Notes: generated by a model from the letters alone, not told the origin. A DNA stretch of 64,000 nucleotides from Peribacillus alkalitolerans (GCF_010882125.1 NZ_JAAGVZ010000008.1:124001-188000), one strand, 5' to 3'. Shown: positions 7,567 to 16,755, numbered from the stretch's first letter. Made by a program: numbers and translations.

Positions 7567-10500
7567 AGTATCACTCCCTCCTTTCTTAATGCCTCTAGTA
7601 ATTCATCATCTTTTTTCGTCTTTAAGTTTCTATAGTCATTTTCATCAAGTGTCGGGTCGAACTGGCAAACGCTTTTAAACGAACAGAATGTACATGGCGT
7701 ACGATCTTTTAATTTATAAGGATCTATATCGATTTTTCCGTTCACGATTTCAGTTCCTGCCTGTTGGTAAATCCCTCGGACATGCTGTTTCAATGCATTG
7801 AAATCATCTAAACTTGCCACATTAGAAGTTTTCGCAATGCCTCCGTTTTTTGTGAAGGCCGCTGGAACGATCGATGATTTGCTTGAAGTGCCTACTTCAA
7901 GAGAATCATCCATCATTTGTAATACTTCTTGGTCTTCTAGAAGCAAGCCTTTCATTTTATAGCTCTTCATTAACTCTACTTCTATTTCATCCAAGGATAG
8001 CATTTTGCTCCCTTTTACCATCGGATTATGGACATGGAAATAGAGAACTCCTGCCGGATCGGCTTTCTTTCCGATTAATGCAGGTGCATGCGATACGATG
8101 ATATCTAGGTAAGTCAACATTTGCAGCGCTAGGCCGTAATACACTTCATTCAAATTCAAAGCTTTTTGGCTCGATTTATAATCTAAAACCCTCAAATAAG
8201 TTCCATTTGAGCTTTCCGCTTTATCTACTCGGTCAATGCGGCCCATCAATTCCATCTTTGTCCCATTCGCCAATTGGAATGTTAACGGTGGCAGCTTCTC
8301 GTTTCTTCCAAACCCTAATTCCAATCCAACAGGAGAAAACCCACTTTTTCTGGCATGTTCACTCAAAGCATAAGAAGCTCGTCCAATGACATTTTCTAGT
8401 TTTCTCTTTACATAATGATGTCGATTCGAGCTTAGTAATATCTGATTTTGAAGTTTTGGTGCCAACCTCTCTATCGCCATTTTCGCCAAATCGGCACATT
8501 GCTCACGATTCAATGAGGCCCATGATACATTTCGGTCCAATAAGGAATCCGCAATGATTTTTAATGCGCCATGGAACATATCACCGATATCAGGCGCATC
8601 CAGGCGATATATTTTTCGCTCCTGTAGCTTTAAGCCATGGGAGGCAAAATGAGAAAACGCACAACTATTGAACTTCTCCATCCTAGATACGGAGGCGAAT
8701 ATATCTTCTCCATATAATTTTTTCGTTGTATCTGGTTTCAGTCGTTTTGTACAATTTTCATAGAATAAGCTGGATAGCACTTTTTGAGCCATGTTGCGGT
8801 GCTCATTGCTTTCCATATAATAATTGTATAAATCCCACCATATCGCATCAACTGGATATCCTTTTTTCTTCTGCCCGAGCTGGGCAGTCAAATATGAAAT
8901 CGCCACTTCCTCGTTGACCATATAGGAAAGTTGATCCTTCTCCCTTAAGTCATTCAATTCATTTTGTACAAAAACAGTCGGTGCCTCAGGAAGGACTTCT
9001 TTAACTCGTTTAATATAGGATGAAGCAAGGATTGACTTTCCTTCCTCATCAGCAAGTGGATACGTTAAATACAGCCGGTCTGAACCAGTCGTGAACGCTC
9101 GATATGCCGCAAATTCTTCATCGAGCAAACGAATCTTCGAACTTGGTGCAACGGTAAGACCGCTTGCTAGCAAAGTATCTCGATCTCGATCATTGAAGAT
9201 TCCTTCCTCGTTGATTTTTGATGGTAGGACCCCATCATTGAGACCCATCACAAAAGCAATTTTTACATCGTTAAGTCGGGATGTATCTAAATTAGCAACC
9301 AAAACTTGATCAATTGCCGGTGGAACAAGGGAGAACTTCAATGACTCCATCCCAGATTCCAGAATATTAACAAACTGCTTCATAGGAAGGCTTTCGTCAC
9401 CCATTAGCTCAACAAATTGATCTAAAAGGTCCATGATACCCTTCCATGCTTGCTCATGCTCTCTTGCGACCACAAGTTTCCCAGACTCTTCCGCTTCCAT
9501 GCGCATTAACTCTAGTTTTTCAGGAACCTTTGCTTCTTCCATAAAGAGAAACAAAGCCTCAGCCATCGTCCGGCCATCTGGGGCCTTTTTAAGGCGCTTG
9601 CCAAGTCTGATAATATGTTCCGCAAAGAGGGTGCGCAAATCATTCAACTCTTGTTCCAATTCTTTTTCTTGAGTCGTTTGACCGCGTTCTTCGAGTTCCA
9701 AACCTCGAATTCTACGATATCCCCATGGTTCATCTGAGGTCCATCTATTCCCCTTAATACCCCTGGATAATACATAGTTCTCTAGTTTGTCCACTTTTGA
9801 CCTCATAACGGTTTTACGGACATCGACAGGAAAAAGCAGTTCCGTCTTTATGGCACGGAAAACTGGTTCGTATCGCCAATTTGTCTGCAACGTCTCTAAG
9901 GCTGAACGTAGTAATTCAAGCAATGGATGATGTAGCATCGCATTTTTTGCATCTATGAACATGGGAATCTTGTAATCATGAAAAATCGTCGTAATCAAAT
10001 CATGATATGCCGAACCATTTCGTAGCAAGATTCCAATATCCTTCCAACGATATCCATCCTGCCTCACATGCTTGTTAATGGTCCGCGCAATTTCTTCTAC
10101 TTCCGTACGCCTGTTCACAGCTTGCACAATTGTCGTTGCTGTATCCCCTTTGAATGGAATGGCTGGCCGAATATTGAAATTCTCTTCAAGTTGACGAAGA
10201 CTTTCGTTTTCCATTTGACGCATATTTTCATGTAAAATCACGTCTCGGTCGACAGGAACATCATTTGCCAAAGCCGACGTGTAGAGTTGGTTGTACAAAT
10301 TCCCTGACATTCTAAATAAATAGAGGTCTTCAGGTGGTTCTTGACGGAATGGGCGATCGAGCGTCAACCCAATTGTCACGGATTTCGCCACTTTCATGAG
10401 CTGCTCAAGGACCATCAGCTCCTGTGGAGTTAAACTAAAGAAGCCATCCACATAAATGTCTGCTCCATGTAGAGAAGGAGCACCGCTAATTTTTTCAGCC

Positions 10501-11063
10501 AAAAGTCGAAGGTAATCCTCAGAATCGATATACTTTCCGAATAATTCCGATTCAAAGGATTGATAGATCAATTCTAAGTCATGTAATTTGTCATGTAGAC
10601 TCTTTGCGTCCGACTTAGCAGATGAATGCTCTAAATAGCTTTTGATGGTTTCAGGCTCAATGCAATATCGCTTGAACTCTGTCAGCATTTCCTCCATCTG
10701 TGTAATAAATCCGAATTTCTCGGCAGAACGCTGAAAGAGCTTCAATTCAGCTTTCTTTTCCTCCATGATTTTTCGGATGAGCATATTGATTCCCACACTG
10801 TCCAAATGGATGCGAGTCATGCCACCTGTCTCTTGGAGAATACGCCATGCCAATCGGCTAAAACTAAACACTTGGGCCCTAATCATCCCGGATAAATCCG
10901 GTGTGGTCACAAGCTTATACTCGGAAGAAAACGTCATTTGATCGGGGACCAAATAAATAATTGGAGTCCCTTCCGGATGCTCCCTCAAACTCGCTCGGAT
11001 TTCATTAAGCATCATTGTCGTCTTCCCTGAACCTGAACGGCCCAAAATAAATCGAAGTCCCAT
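7563..11063 (-). CDS. addB: ATP-dependent deoxyribonuclease subunit B (AddB)
   Basis: AddB partners AddA; in known AddAB enzymes its helicase fold is inactive but recognises Chi and its nuclease cuts the other strand. Walker A GRSGSGKT lies at residues 8-15. The nuclease signature VLDYKSS is near residue 980, and the four cysteines of the iron-sulfur clasp are present: one in FNSCAFSHF and three in the C-terminal PCTFCSFKSVC. The second of two close ATGs (11063) is chosen since AAAGGGG precedes it by six bases; the product is then 1166 residues. It heads the addBA operon. Unlike B. subtilis, no sbcDC follows; related yhaNO genes lie 45 kb away. Confidence 0.97.
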   Translation of the reverse strand: MGLRFILGRSGSGKTTMMLNEIRASLREHPEGTPIIYLVPDQMTFSSEYKLVTTPDLSGMIRAQVFSFSRLAWRILQETGGMTRIHLDSVGINMLIRKIMEEKKAELKLFQRSAEKFGFITQMEEMLTEFKRYCIEPETIKSYLEHSSAKSDAKSLHDKLHDLELIYQSFESELFGKYIDSEDYLRLLAEKISGAPSLHGADIYVDGFFSLTPQELMVLEQLMKVAKSVTIGLTLDRPFRQEPPEDLYLFRMSGNLYNQLYTSALANDVPVDRDVILHENMRQMENESLRQLEENFNIRPAIPFKGDTATTIVQAVNRRTEVEEIARTINKHVRQDGYRWKDIGILLRNGSAYHDLITTIFHDYKIPMFIDAKNAMLHHPLLELLRSALETLQTNWRYEPVFRAIKTELLFPVDVRKTVMRSKVDKLENYVLSRGIKGNRWTSDEPWGYRRIRGLELEERGQTTQEKELEQELNDLRTLFAEHIIRLGKRLKKAPDGRTMAEALFLFMEEAKVPEKLELMRMEAEESGKLVVAREHEQAWKGIMDLLDQFVELMGDESLPMKQFVNILESGMESLKFSLVPPAIDQVLVANLDTSRLNDVKIAFVMGLNDGVLPSKINEEGIFNDRDRDTLLASGLTVAPSSKIRLLDEEFAAYRAFTTGSDRLYLTYPLADEEGKSILASSYIKRVKEVLPEAPTVFVQNELNDLREKDQLSYMVNEEVAISYLTAQLGQKKKGYPVDAIWWDLYNYYMESNEHRNMAQKVLSSLFYENCTKRLKPDTTKKLYGEDIFASVSRMEKFNSCAFSHFASHGLKLQERKIYRLDAPDIGDMFHGALKIIADSLLDRNVSWASLNREQCADLAKMAIERLAPKLQNQILLSSNRHHYVKRKLENVIGRASYALSEHARKSGFSPVGLELGFGRNEKLPPLTFQLANGTKMELMGRIDRVDKAESSNGTYLRVLDYKSSQKALNLNEVYYGLALQMLTYLDIIVSHAPALIGKKADPAGVLYFHVHNPMVKGSKMLSLDEIEVELMKSYKMKGLLLEDQEVLQMMDDSLEVGTSSKSSIVPAAFTKNGGIAKTSNVASLDDFNALKQHVRGIYQQAGTEIVNGKIDIDPYKLKDRTPCTFCSFKSVCQFDPTLDENDYRNLKTKKDDELLEALRKEGVIL

Positions 11064-11221
11064 GAGCATCCCCTTTGCTTTGCATTGAATTATCTATATG
11101 TTTACGATTATTTATCAAATTTGTACTCTTACAGTATATCAAAATCCCTTGTAAATTTCTGTGATAGCAACGCTTCCGATTTGTTAATTTATGTAAGTTA
11201 CTTATTTCATACAAGCACAAA

Positions 11222-11259
11222 CAAAAACCAGTACCCACTTCAAAACAGGATACTGGTTT
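11222..11259 (-). terminator. Terminator of sipV
   Basis: AAACCAGTA at 11225-11233 pairs with TACTGGTTT at 11251-11259. On the minus strand the hairpin is followed by a short T-run, directly after the sipV stop. Confidence 0.75.
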
Positions 11260-11264
11260 CTTCA

Positions 11265-11819
11265 TTAAAACTCCATATTAAATTGTTTGAACGGCCAGTA
11301 CCTGACGTTCACTTTTCCTACGACATCTTCAATGGGTACGAAGCCAAAGTGACGGCTATCTTTGCTGCCTAGACGATTATCCCCCATGACAAACAAAGCG
11401 TTTTCTGGCACACGTTTTTTTCCGGTTAATTCTTTTAAAGTGAAATTCCCAGTTAATTTTTGTCCAAGAAGTGGTTCCTTAAAAGGTTTCAAAAAGGGCT
11501 CATCCACTTTTGCCCCATTAATGTAGAGCTGATCATTTTCATATGTAATAGTATCACCTGGCAATCCTATGACCCGCTTTACATAGTCCTCCTCTTCTTC
11601 ACTGTGGAAAACAATGACATCGAATCTTTCAATGTCACTTATCTGATATCCGATTTTATTGACTACGAGCCGATTTCCTTCCTCCAACGTGGGCTCCATC
11701 GACTGGCCCTCCACTACATAACTGGAAAAGAGGAATGTATTCATAATTAAGAATAGGATGACTCCCAATACAGCCGCTTTTAGCCATTCTATAAAAAGAC
11801 TCGGTCGTTCTTCAGTCAT
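11265..11819 (-). CDS. sipV: Type I signal peptidase
   Basis: A membrane-anchored signal peptidase that removes signal peptides from exported preproteins on the outer face of the membrane. One N-terminal transmembrane helix (about 15-34) is followed by the catalytic serine motif EGQSMEPTL (Ser40) and the general base lysine in DYVKRVIGLPGD (Lys81). The conserved GDNRLGSKDSRHFG box comes near the end. 184 residues is normal for the Gram-positive P-type enzymes. The ATG at 11819 follows GGAGGG by six bases; two upstream in-frame ATGs lack such spacing. Location between yhjE and addB matches B. subtilis sipV; other type I peptidases likely exist elsewhere in the genome. Confidence 0.93.
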   Translation of the reverse strand: MTEERPSLFIEWLKAAVLGVILFLIMNTFLFSSYVVEGQSMEPTLEEGNRLVVNKIGYQISDIERFDVIVFHSEEEEDYVKRVIGLPGDTITYENDQLYINGAKVDEPFLKPFKEPLLGQKLTGNFTLKELTGKKRVPENALFVMGDNRLGSKDSRHFGFVPIEDVVGKVNVRYWPFKQFNMEF

Positions 11820-11851
11820 CAGCATCCCTCCACGATACACATGATCCCTTT

Positions 11852-12460
11852 TTATCCATTATCCCTCTCTACGCTTTTATTTAATCTTACTTCTATTCTT
11901 TTACCTACATACCAAAGAATAAAAATAATAACTAATACAACGCCTGTCCGAATCGGTTGGTTGATTAATGAAGGAATGTCATATCCAACAAAGCTTATTG
12001 TGAAAATCATCACCAATTTACCAATTAGTACAGCGAGAGAATATTGCAGAACACTAATATGCGAAAGGCCTGCCACTATATTCACGACCGCTGAAGGAGT
12101 GAACGGGAAGCAGAGAAGAAGGAAAATTGGGCCAAAACCGTGCCTGTCCAACCAATGAGTCAATCTTTCCACTTGTTTATTTTTACGTATGATCGTTAGA
12201 ACCCTAGTATGACCATATTTACGGACAATCAAGAATACGACGATTGCCCCTCCACATGACCCAATCCAGGAAAGGATGAATCCAAGCCATAAGCCAAAAG
12301 CGTTCGTGTTTGCCATAACGAATACAAATAAAGGTAAAAAGGGTAAAAACGCCTCAAAAAAGGGCAGTAAAATGGCAGGTATTGGACCGAATGAACGATA
12401 CTCTTTTAGTAATTCCATTATATGTTCTAATGTGAAATATTCTTGAAACCATTCAATCAC
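11852..12460 (-). CDS. yhjE: TVP38/TMEM64 (DedA-like) family membrane protein
   Basis: A polytopic membrane protein of 202 residues in the VTT/SNARE-associated family, relatives of which are implicated in lipid scrambling or small-solute transport; the substrate here is unknown. About five hydrophobic helices are visible. The family signature FLPFLPLFVFVMANTNAFG is followed by a glycine-rich re-entrant segment and later FTPSAVVNIVAGLSH. The start is GTG (12458-12460) after GAGGAG. The neighbour sipV is co-directional with 12 bases between the coding regions, and the pair is conserved in B. subtilis as yhjE-sipV. Confidence 0.82.
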   Translation of the reverse strand: MIEWFQEYFTLEHIMELLKEYRSFGPIPAILLPFFEAFLPFLPLFVFVMANTNAFGLWLGFILSWIGSCGGAIVVFLIVRKYGHTRVLTIIRKNKQVERLTHWLDRHGFGPIFLLLCFPFTPSAVVNIVAGLSHISVLQYSLAVLIGKLVMIFTISFVGYDIPSLINQPIRTGVVLVIIFILWYVGKRIEVRLNKSVERDNG

Positions 12461-12602
12461 AAGTCAGACTCCTCAGATAAATTGATTTATTGTATTTGCA
12501 TATATCATTCATAACCCAAATTAACATACTATGCAATATACATCTATTCCCCTATTTCCTGCATACAATCCAATGTGTCAATATTTTACTCCCTTAAAAA
12601 TA

Positions 12603-12616
12603 AGAACAAATGTTCT
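12603..12616. promoter_or_regulatory. LexA(DinR)-like palindrome upstream of yhjD
   Basis: AGAACAAATGTTCT is a perfect GAAC-N4-GTTC dyad, the core of the Bacillus SOS box, though the preferred outer C and G are A and T here. It overlaps the -35 position of a possible yhjD promoter whose -10 would be TATACT at 12636-12641. It could be chance; binding is untested. Confidence 0.35.
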
Positions 12617-12674
12617 AATCTTATGTATTTTAGGATATACTAATGACAAACAAGTAAAAAAGGAGGATAGCGGT

Positions 12675-13037
12675 ATGACGAGAATACCTGACGGAGACCG
12701 CGACATGATTGAACAAGCCATCTACTTACCTATGGTTTTGACGGTATTGAATAAAGATTTGTTTTTGATTAACCAGAATCCTTTCAAGTTAAAAAAACCT
12801 TATAAGGAATTGATCGAAGCAGCAATGAGGGTAGTGCAAACGGAGTTATCCGAGGTGAAAAAATATTTACGGAAGGAAAATATAAAGGTGGAGGAAACCA
12901 AAAGGGATGATACATTCACTATGTTCCTTTTCCTTTATAAAGGCTATGAAGAATACCATAATTACTTTAATCCTCGAATCCGAAATAAAGTCGAGGAGTT
13001 AATGATTTTTTATTTATATAAAAGACTCGAAAATTAG
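12675..13037 (+). CDS. yhjD: Sporulation-associated protein YhjD
   Basis: A 120-residue, soluble, mostly helical protein without recognised catalytic motifs. The sequence start MTRIPDGDRDMIEQAIYLPMVLTVL and the FLYKGYEEYHNYFNPRIRNKVEELM end match what I recall of B. subtilis YhjD, and the neighbour yhjE is the same. AGGAGGATAGCGGT precedes the ATG. In B. subtilis the gene is regarded as sporulation-related; the actual function is unknown. It converges tail-to-tail with comK, six bases apart, with no terminator visible between them. Confidence 0.75.
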   Translation: MTRIPDGDRDMIEQAIYLPMVLTVLNKDLFLINQNPFKLKKPYKELIEAAMRVVQTELSEVKKYLRKENIKVEETKRDDTFTMFLFLYKGYEEYHNYFNPRIRNKVEELMIFYLYKRLEN

Positions 13038-13043
13038 CCCATG

Positions 13044-13589
13044 TCAGGCAAAGGGTTGTTCGTGTTCCTTCGTCTTAGGTATACTGCGGTTGACATACAG
13101 AAATTTCCTTTCCGTTTCAGCAATGCGCTGGACATAGCGGTTTTTCAGTAATGCAGTTCGATATAACTGATTATCCAGTGAGCTTGGGGACATAGGCAAA
13201 GAGGTCTTCCATCCATTTCTGAAAACAATATCCGTTTCACCATTATTGGTTTTCGCTCTCGAAATGATGTGGTCATATGAAACCCACATACATTCGGAAC
13301 GGACCGGCGAAGTCGTAGGGAAAAATAGGATTGAGCAGACAGGATCGACTGCAATTGGTGATTTATGGGTGACACCAGTCAAATGTCTGGTTCCCTCTTT
13401 TCTCCCTTCGAAGCTAGAACCATAATACTCACAGCTACGCTTAATGATATCAATTGGTTTATATGGACAAATATACTCTTGCTCCCATTCAAAGATTTGT
13501 GAATACGTTTTTCGTCCATATTGAACAGGTTTAATGAGAAGTGTATATGGTGTCACTTCATATTCTTCAATAAATGAATCCTTTTTCAA
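13044..13589 (-). CDS. comK: Competence transcription factor ComK
   Basis: ComK is the master activator of late competence (DNA uptake) genes and binds AT-boxes of the form AAAA-N5-TTTT. Family features are strong: PIDIIKRSCEYYGSSFEGRKEGTRHLTGVTHKSPIAVDP in the N-terminal half, FFPTTSPVRSECMWVS in the middle and LDNQLYRTALLKNR in the DNA-binding half. The TTG at 13587-13589 (181 residues) fits GGGAGAG six bases upstream; an upstream TTG at 13604 has no ribosome site. The C-terminus ends earlier than the 192-residue B. subtilis protein and lacks its hydrophobic MecA-binding tail, so proteolytic control may differ. A functional competence regulon cannot be judged from this window. Confidence 0.9.
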   Translation of the reverse strand: MKKDSFIEEYEVTPYTLLIKPVQYGRKTYSQIFEWEQEYICPYKPIDIIKRSCEYYGSSFEGRKEGTRHLTGVTHKSPIAVDPVCSILFFPTTSPVRSECMWVSYDHIISRAKTNNGETDIVFRNGWKTSLPMSPSSLDNQLYRTALLKNRYVQRIAETERKFLYVNRSIPKTKEHEQPFA

Positions 13590-13780
13590 AGAAATCTCTC
13601 CCAATCATTTTTATCCAGATTATACCATAGTATTTTCATCAATAAATTCAATTCACAAAATTTTCAATAAATTAAAATATTCCTTTTTTACTCAAAAATA
13701 ATAGTTGTAAAATTTAAAATATTGCGTTGATTAATTCAACCTCTTTCCATATACTATTAAAAAGGTCAGGGGTGGTTTTC

Positions 13781-14020
13781 ATGAACAACGACAAATCCTA
13801 CTCGGAGCAAATGAAGTCTGCTGTCATGAATAAAAAACAACAAAAGGAAGCCTACATCCAGAACTTATTGATCGAAATGGTAATTCATGAATCGATATTA
13901 AAATACAAAAAAGAGATGTTATTGAAAGAAATAGACGAGGCTTTAGACCAGAAAAACCAAGACAGGTTCTTAAAATTTAGTTCGGAACTGAACCAAGTCC
14001 TTAAACAATTCGGTAATTAA
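13781..14020 (+). CDS. yhzC: Small IDEAL-domain protein
   Basis: A 79-residue charged protein whose C-terminal half carries the IDEAL domain signature (LLKEIDEALDQKNQDRFLKF). The name derives from the IDEAL-like sequence, here IDEAL itself. The domain occurs in small Bacillus proteins and is thought to mediate protein interactions; the function is unknown. AGGGGTGG precedes the chosen ATG; an in-frame ATG at 13727 lacks a ribosome site. It is divergent from comK across 190 AT-rich bases, as for B. subtilis yhzC, which suggests but does not prove a competence link. Confidence 0.75.
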   Translation: MNNDKSYSEQMKSAVMNKKQQKEAYIQNLLIEMVIHESILKYKKEMLLKEIDEALDQKNQDRFLKFSSELNQVLKQFGN

Positions 14021-14037
14021 CTTAATAAAGCAAATAA

Positions 14038-14076
14038 AAAGAGGAGAAATCATCCATGGACGATTTCTCCTCTCTT
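14038..14076. terminator. Bidirectional terminator between the IDEAL gene and the MFS gene
   Basis: GAGGAGAAATC (14041-14051) pairs with GATTTCTCCTC (14062-14072) as a 12-bp stem counting the A-T closing pair. A-rich sequence lies to the left and TT-rich sequence to the right. Confidence 0.85.
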
Positions 14077-14089
14077 ATTACATAAAATG

Positions 14090-15619
14090 CTAAACCTTCG
14101 CCAATTTCCCTTTGACTTTTCCAACAGTCGATTGCTCTTCTATTGTCTCTTCCACTGGTTTTGCACGTTTGATAAAGAAGGCAAGAACTAGTGCAAAAGC
14201 GGCAATAAAGATAGACACAAAGAATGCGAAATTTATTCCTTCTAGCATGGATTTCATGAGAATTTGTTGTTTCATTTCAGCCATTGCAGCTGCAGTAGGT
14301 TGCCCTGTTGCATGTTTCATAGCATCTGCTGCCATATCTTTTGCAACGGATTCAGTACGGTTGGACATGAGTGTGACTAACAATGCTGTACCAATGGCAC
14401 CAGATACCTGTTGTAAGGTATTATTCATTGCCGTTCCATGTGGATAGAAGCGTGGTGGTAATTGATTCAATCCATTTGTCGAAACTGGCATCATCACCAA
14501 GGACATCCCGAACATCCGTACAGAGTATAAAATAATTAATTCAGTATAGGTTGTATCAAGAGTTAATTTGCTGAAATAATAACTCGTTACAACAGTAATG
14601 ATTAATCCAATGATTGCTAGTATTCGTCCACCAATTTTGTCAAATAGCCTACCTGTGATAGGCGACATAATTGCCATCAATATGGCCCCTGGCAACAGCA
14701 TTAATCCCGCATCCAGTGGCGAAATGCCACGAATCGTTTGAACATAAATAGGCAAAAGTATCATTCCAGAAAACATGGCCATTGTAATGACCATAGAAAT
14801 CGATGCTGATAATGCATACATTGGATATTTAAAAATCGTAAAGTTAAGCATCGGTTTATCCATATTTAATTGACGATAAATAAACCAAACCAACCCAATA
14901 AATCCTGCGATTAGTGTGCCATACACATGTGGGCTATCCCAACCTTTGCTACCGGCGGAACTAAAACCGTAGAGCAATCCGCCAAAACCTATGCTTGATA
15001 AAAGCACTGAAAAAATATCGAGGCGTATATCTACTTTATCTTTTTTATCTTTAAGTAAGAAAAAGCCAATTAACAGAATAGCTGCAGCAATTGGTGTCAC
15101 TACATGGAAAAGCATTCTCCAGTCATAGTGTTCCACAATCCAGCCCGATAACGTTGGACCAATGGCCGGTGCCCCCATTAGGACCAAACCGAAGATCCCC
15201 ATTGCCGCTCCCCTTTTTTCTACAGGAAAGCTTGTTAACATCACATTCATTAACAATGGCATTAAAATTGCGGAACCAGATGCTTGAACCATACGACCTG
15301 ATAAGAGTAATGGAAAAGCGTGTGCAAAGCCTGCAAGGATGGTCCCAAGCGTAAATAATCCCATGGCAACCAAGAATAGGTGTCGAACAGAATATTTTTG
15401 GATTAAGAATGCAGTGGTTGGAATTAATATCCCATTCACTAACATAAACCCAGTTGAAAGCCACTGAACTGTTGCCGTTTCTACTTTTAGATCCTTCATA
15501 ATTGAAGGCAAGGCAATATTTAGTAACGTATTATTTAAAAATGCTATAAAAGCTCCAACCATCAGTACAGCTAGAAGACCATACGGCGGACGATTGGTTT
15601 TCTTTATTGTTTGTTCCAT
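14090..15619 (-). CDS. DHA2-family MFS drug/proton antiporter (LmrB-like)
   Basis: A 509-residue, 14-helix major facilitator exporter that should pump drugs or other toxic amphiphiles out of the cell using the proton gradient. The first helix GAFIAFLNNTLLNIALPSIMKDL and QWLSTGFMLVNGILIPTTAFL are typical of the EmrB/QacA group, and LSGWIVEHYDWRMLFHVVTP contains motif C-type residues. B. subtilis LmrB (lincomycin) is the closest I recall. GGGGAGG precedes the ATG. A TetR-type gene is divergent from it across a short gap, mirroring the LmrA-LmrB regulator-transporter arrangement, so ligand-induced derepression is likely. The substrate is not predictable. Confidence 0.88.
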   Translation of the reverse strand: MEQTIKKTNRPPYGLLAVLMVGAFIAFLNNTLLNIALPSIMKDLKVETATVQWLSTGFMLVNGILIPTTAFLIQKYSVRHLFLVAMGLFTLGTILAGFAHAFPLLLSGRMVQASGSAILMPLLMNVMLTSFPVEKRGAAMGIFGLVLMGAPAIGPTLSGWIVEHYDWRMLFHVVTPIAAAILLIGFFLLKDKKDKVDIRLDIFSVLLSSIGFGGLLYGFSSAGSKGWDSPHVYGTLIAGFIGLVWFIYRQLNMDKPMLNFTIFKYPMYALSASISMVITMAMFSGMILLPIYVQTIRGISPLDAGLMLLPGAILMAIMSPITGRLFDKIGGRILAIIGLIITVVTSYYFSKLTLDTTYTELIILYSVRMFGMSLVMMPVSTNGLNQLPPRFYPHGTAMNNTLQQVSGAIGTALLVTLMSNRTESVAKDMAADAMKHATGQPTAAAMAEMKQQILMKSMLEGINFAFFVSIFIAAFALVLAFFIKRAKPVEETIEEQSTVGKVKGKLAKV

Positions 15620-15735
15620 TTTGTCCTCCCCTTTTATACATACAGTTCAATTTATTATACCTTCGTTCTATAGAATAACATCATATACCACCAGTTCAAA
15701 TAAATCAATCCCAAAAAATATTGATTTAAACGACT

Positions 15736-15764
15736 TTGTCTGGATAAAAAAATTAATGTATAAT
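15736..15764 (+). promoter_or_regulatory. Sigma-A promoter of the divergent TetR gene
   Basis: TTGTCT (15736-15741) and a perfect TATAAT (15759-15764) are separated by 17 bases and lie 40 bases before the proposed TTG start. The start of the MFS gene on the other strand is 117 bases away. Confidence 0.75.
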
Positions 15765-15803
15765 ATTTTTTATACCGTGAGTCTAATTGAAAAAGGTGAT
15801 TAT

Positions 15804-16691
15804 TTGAACGATCGAAAGCAACATGTCATCCAAATGGCACACCAATTATTCATTGAAAAAGGATTCCAAGCGACCTCTATCCAAGATATATTGGATTATA
15901 GCGGCATATCGAAGGGAACCTTTTATAATTATTTTTCATCTAAAAATGAGTTAATAATCGCACTTTTTACAATGATATATAAGAAATTGGATCAAGAAAG
16001 AAACGAGTTGCTTATTGGGCAGGATCCTTCTAGTATCGATATCTTCATTAAGCAAATCGAGTTACAAATGATGACGAATCGAAAGAATAAATTAATATCA
16101 CTTTTTGAAGAGGTGTTCTTTTCGAAGGATGAGGATCTTAAAACGTTTATAAAAAACCTGCACTTGAGATTGCTACGATGGATTTATAAACGCTTCATAG
16201 ATATTTTTGGGGAAAGTAAGAAGCAGTATTTATTGGATTGTGCAATCATGTTTATTGGAATCTTAAACTATAACTTTAAATATTATTTGAAAGCATACGG
16301 ACCAAATACTAACTCTTACAATGTAATTCGATATAGTGTATCTCGTATTGAAAAAATCGTTCACGAAGTGTCTGAAACTGGGGAGCATCTATTCCCACCA
16401 GAGCTTTTAGATTCATGGCTGCCAGACAATAAGAACTGTAATCATTCATCATTGCAAAAGCAGCTGCACCACACTTTAAAATCATTGAAAAATAACTTAG
16501 TGAACAAACCTGAAATGGAAAAATATAACGAATTATTGGATTTCATTGATTCAGAGATAATGGAGTCGAAAACTCCAAGATTGTTTCTCGTTGAAAGCAC
16601 CATTTCAACATTGAAATCAAACGAAGAATTTTTTGATAAAAATGAAATTCAAAAGCTCGAAGAATTGATTTCCAGCTACTTTACATCGTAA
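15804..16691 (+). CDS. TetR/AcrR-family transcriptional regulator
   Basis: A repressor of 295 residues with an N-terminal TetR helix-turn-helix (LFIEKGFQATSIQDILDYSGISKGTFYNYF, about residues 14-43). The ligand-binding part is unusually long for the family (about 200 residues is usual); the extra C-terminal 90 residues are charged and helical. The TTG at 15804 fits AAAGGTGAT upstream and lies beyond a good sigma-A promoter. An upstream ATG at 15757 overlaps the -10 element and is unlikely to be in the transcript. It probably represses the divergent MFS exporter and itself; no clear shared dyad was found between them. Confidence 0.85.
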   Translation: MNDRKQHVIQMAHQLFIEKGFQATSIQDILDYSGISKGTFYNYFSSKNELIIALFTMIYKKLDQERNELLIGQDPSSIDIFIKQIELQMMTNRKNKLISLFEEVFFSKDEDLKTFIKNLHLRLLRWIYKRFIDIFGESKKQYLLDCAIMFIGILNYNFKYYLKAYGPNTNSYNVIRYSVSRIEKIVHEVSETGEHLFPPELLDSWLPDNKNCNHSSLQKQLHHTLKSLKNNLVNKPEMEKYNELLDFIDSEIMESKTPRLFLVESTISTLKSNEEFFDKNEIQKLEELISSYFTS

Positions 16692-16714
16692 AGTCAAAAA
16701 GAATAAAGCAAATC

Positions 16715-16745
16715 AAAAATCCCACCATTAGCATGGCGGGATTTT
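16715..16745. terminator. Bidirectional terminator between tetR and yhfN
   Basis: AAAATCCC pairs with GGGATTTT around a CC/GG extension with one A-C mismatch, with A- and T-runs on both sides, between convergent genes. Confidence 0.8.
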
Positions 16746-16755
16746 CTTATATTAC

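Noticed and set aside
11841-12158. 105-codon plus-strand frame opposite yhjE
   Set aside because: Overlaps the yhjE coding region and shows no recognisable features.
13657-13690. ComK boxes between comK and the IDEAL gene
   Set aside because: A-runs and T-runs are present but no AAAA-N5-TTTT pair has the right spacing (the best has N6); in such AT-rich DNA this is not meaningful.
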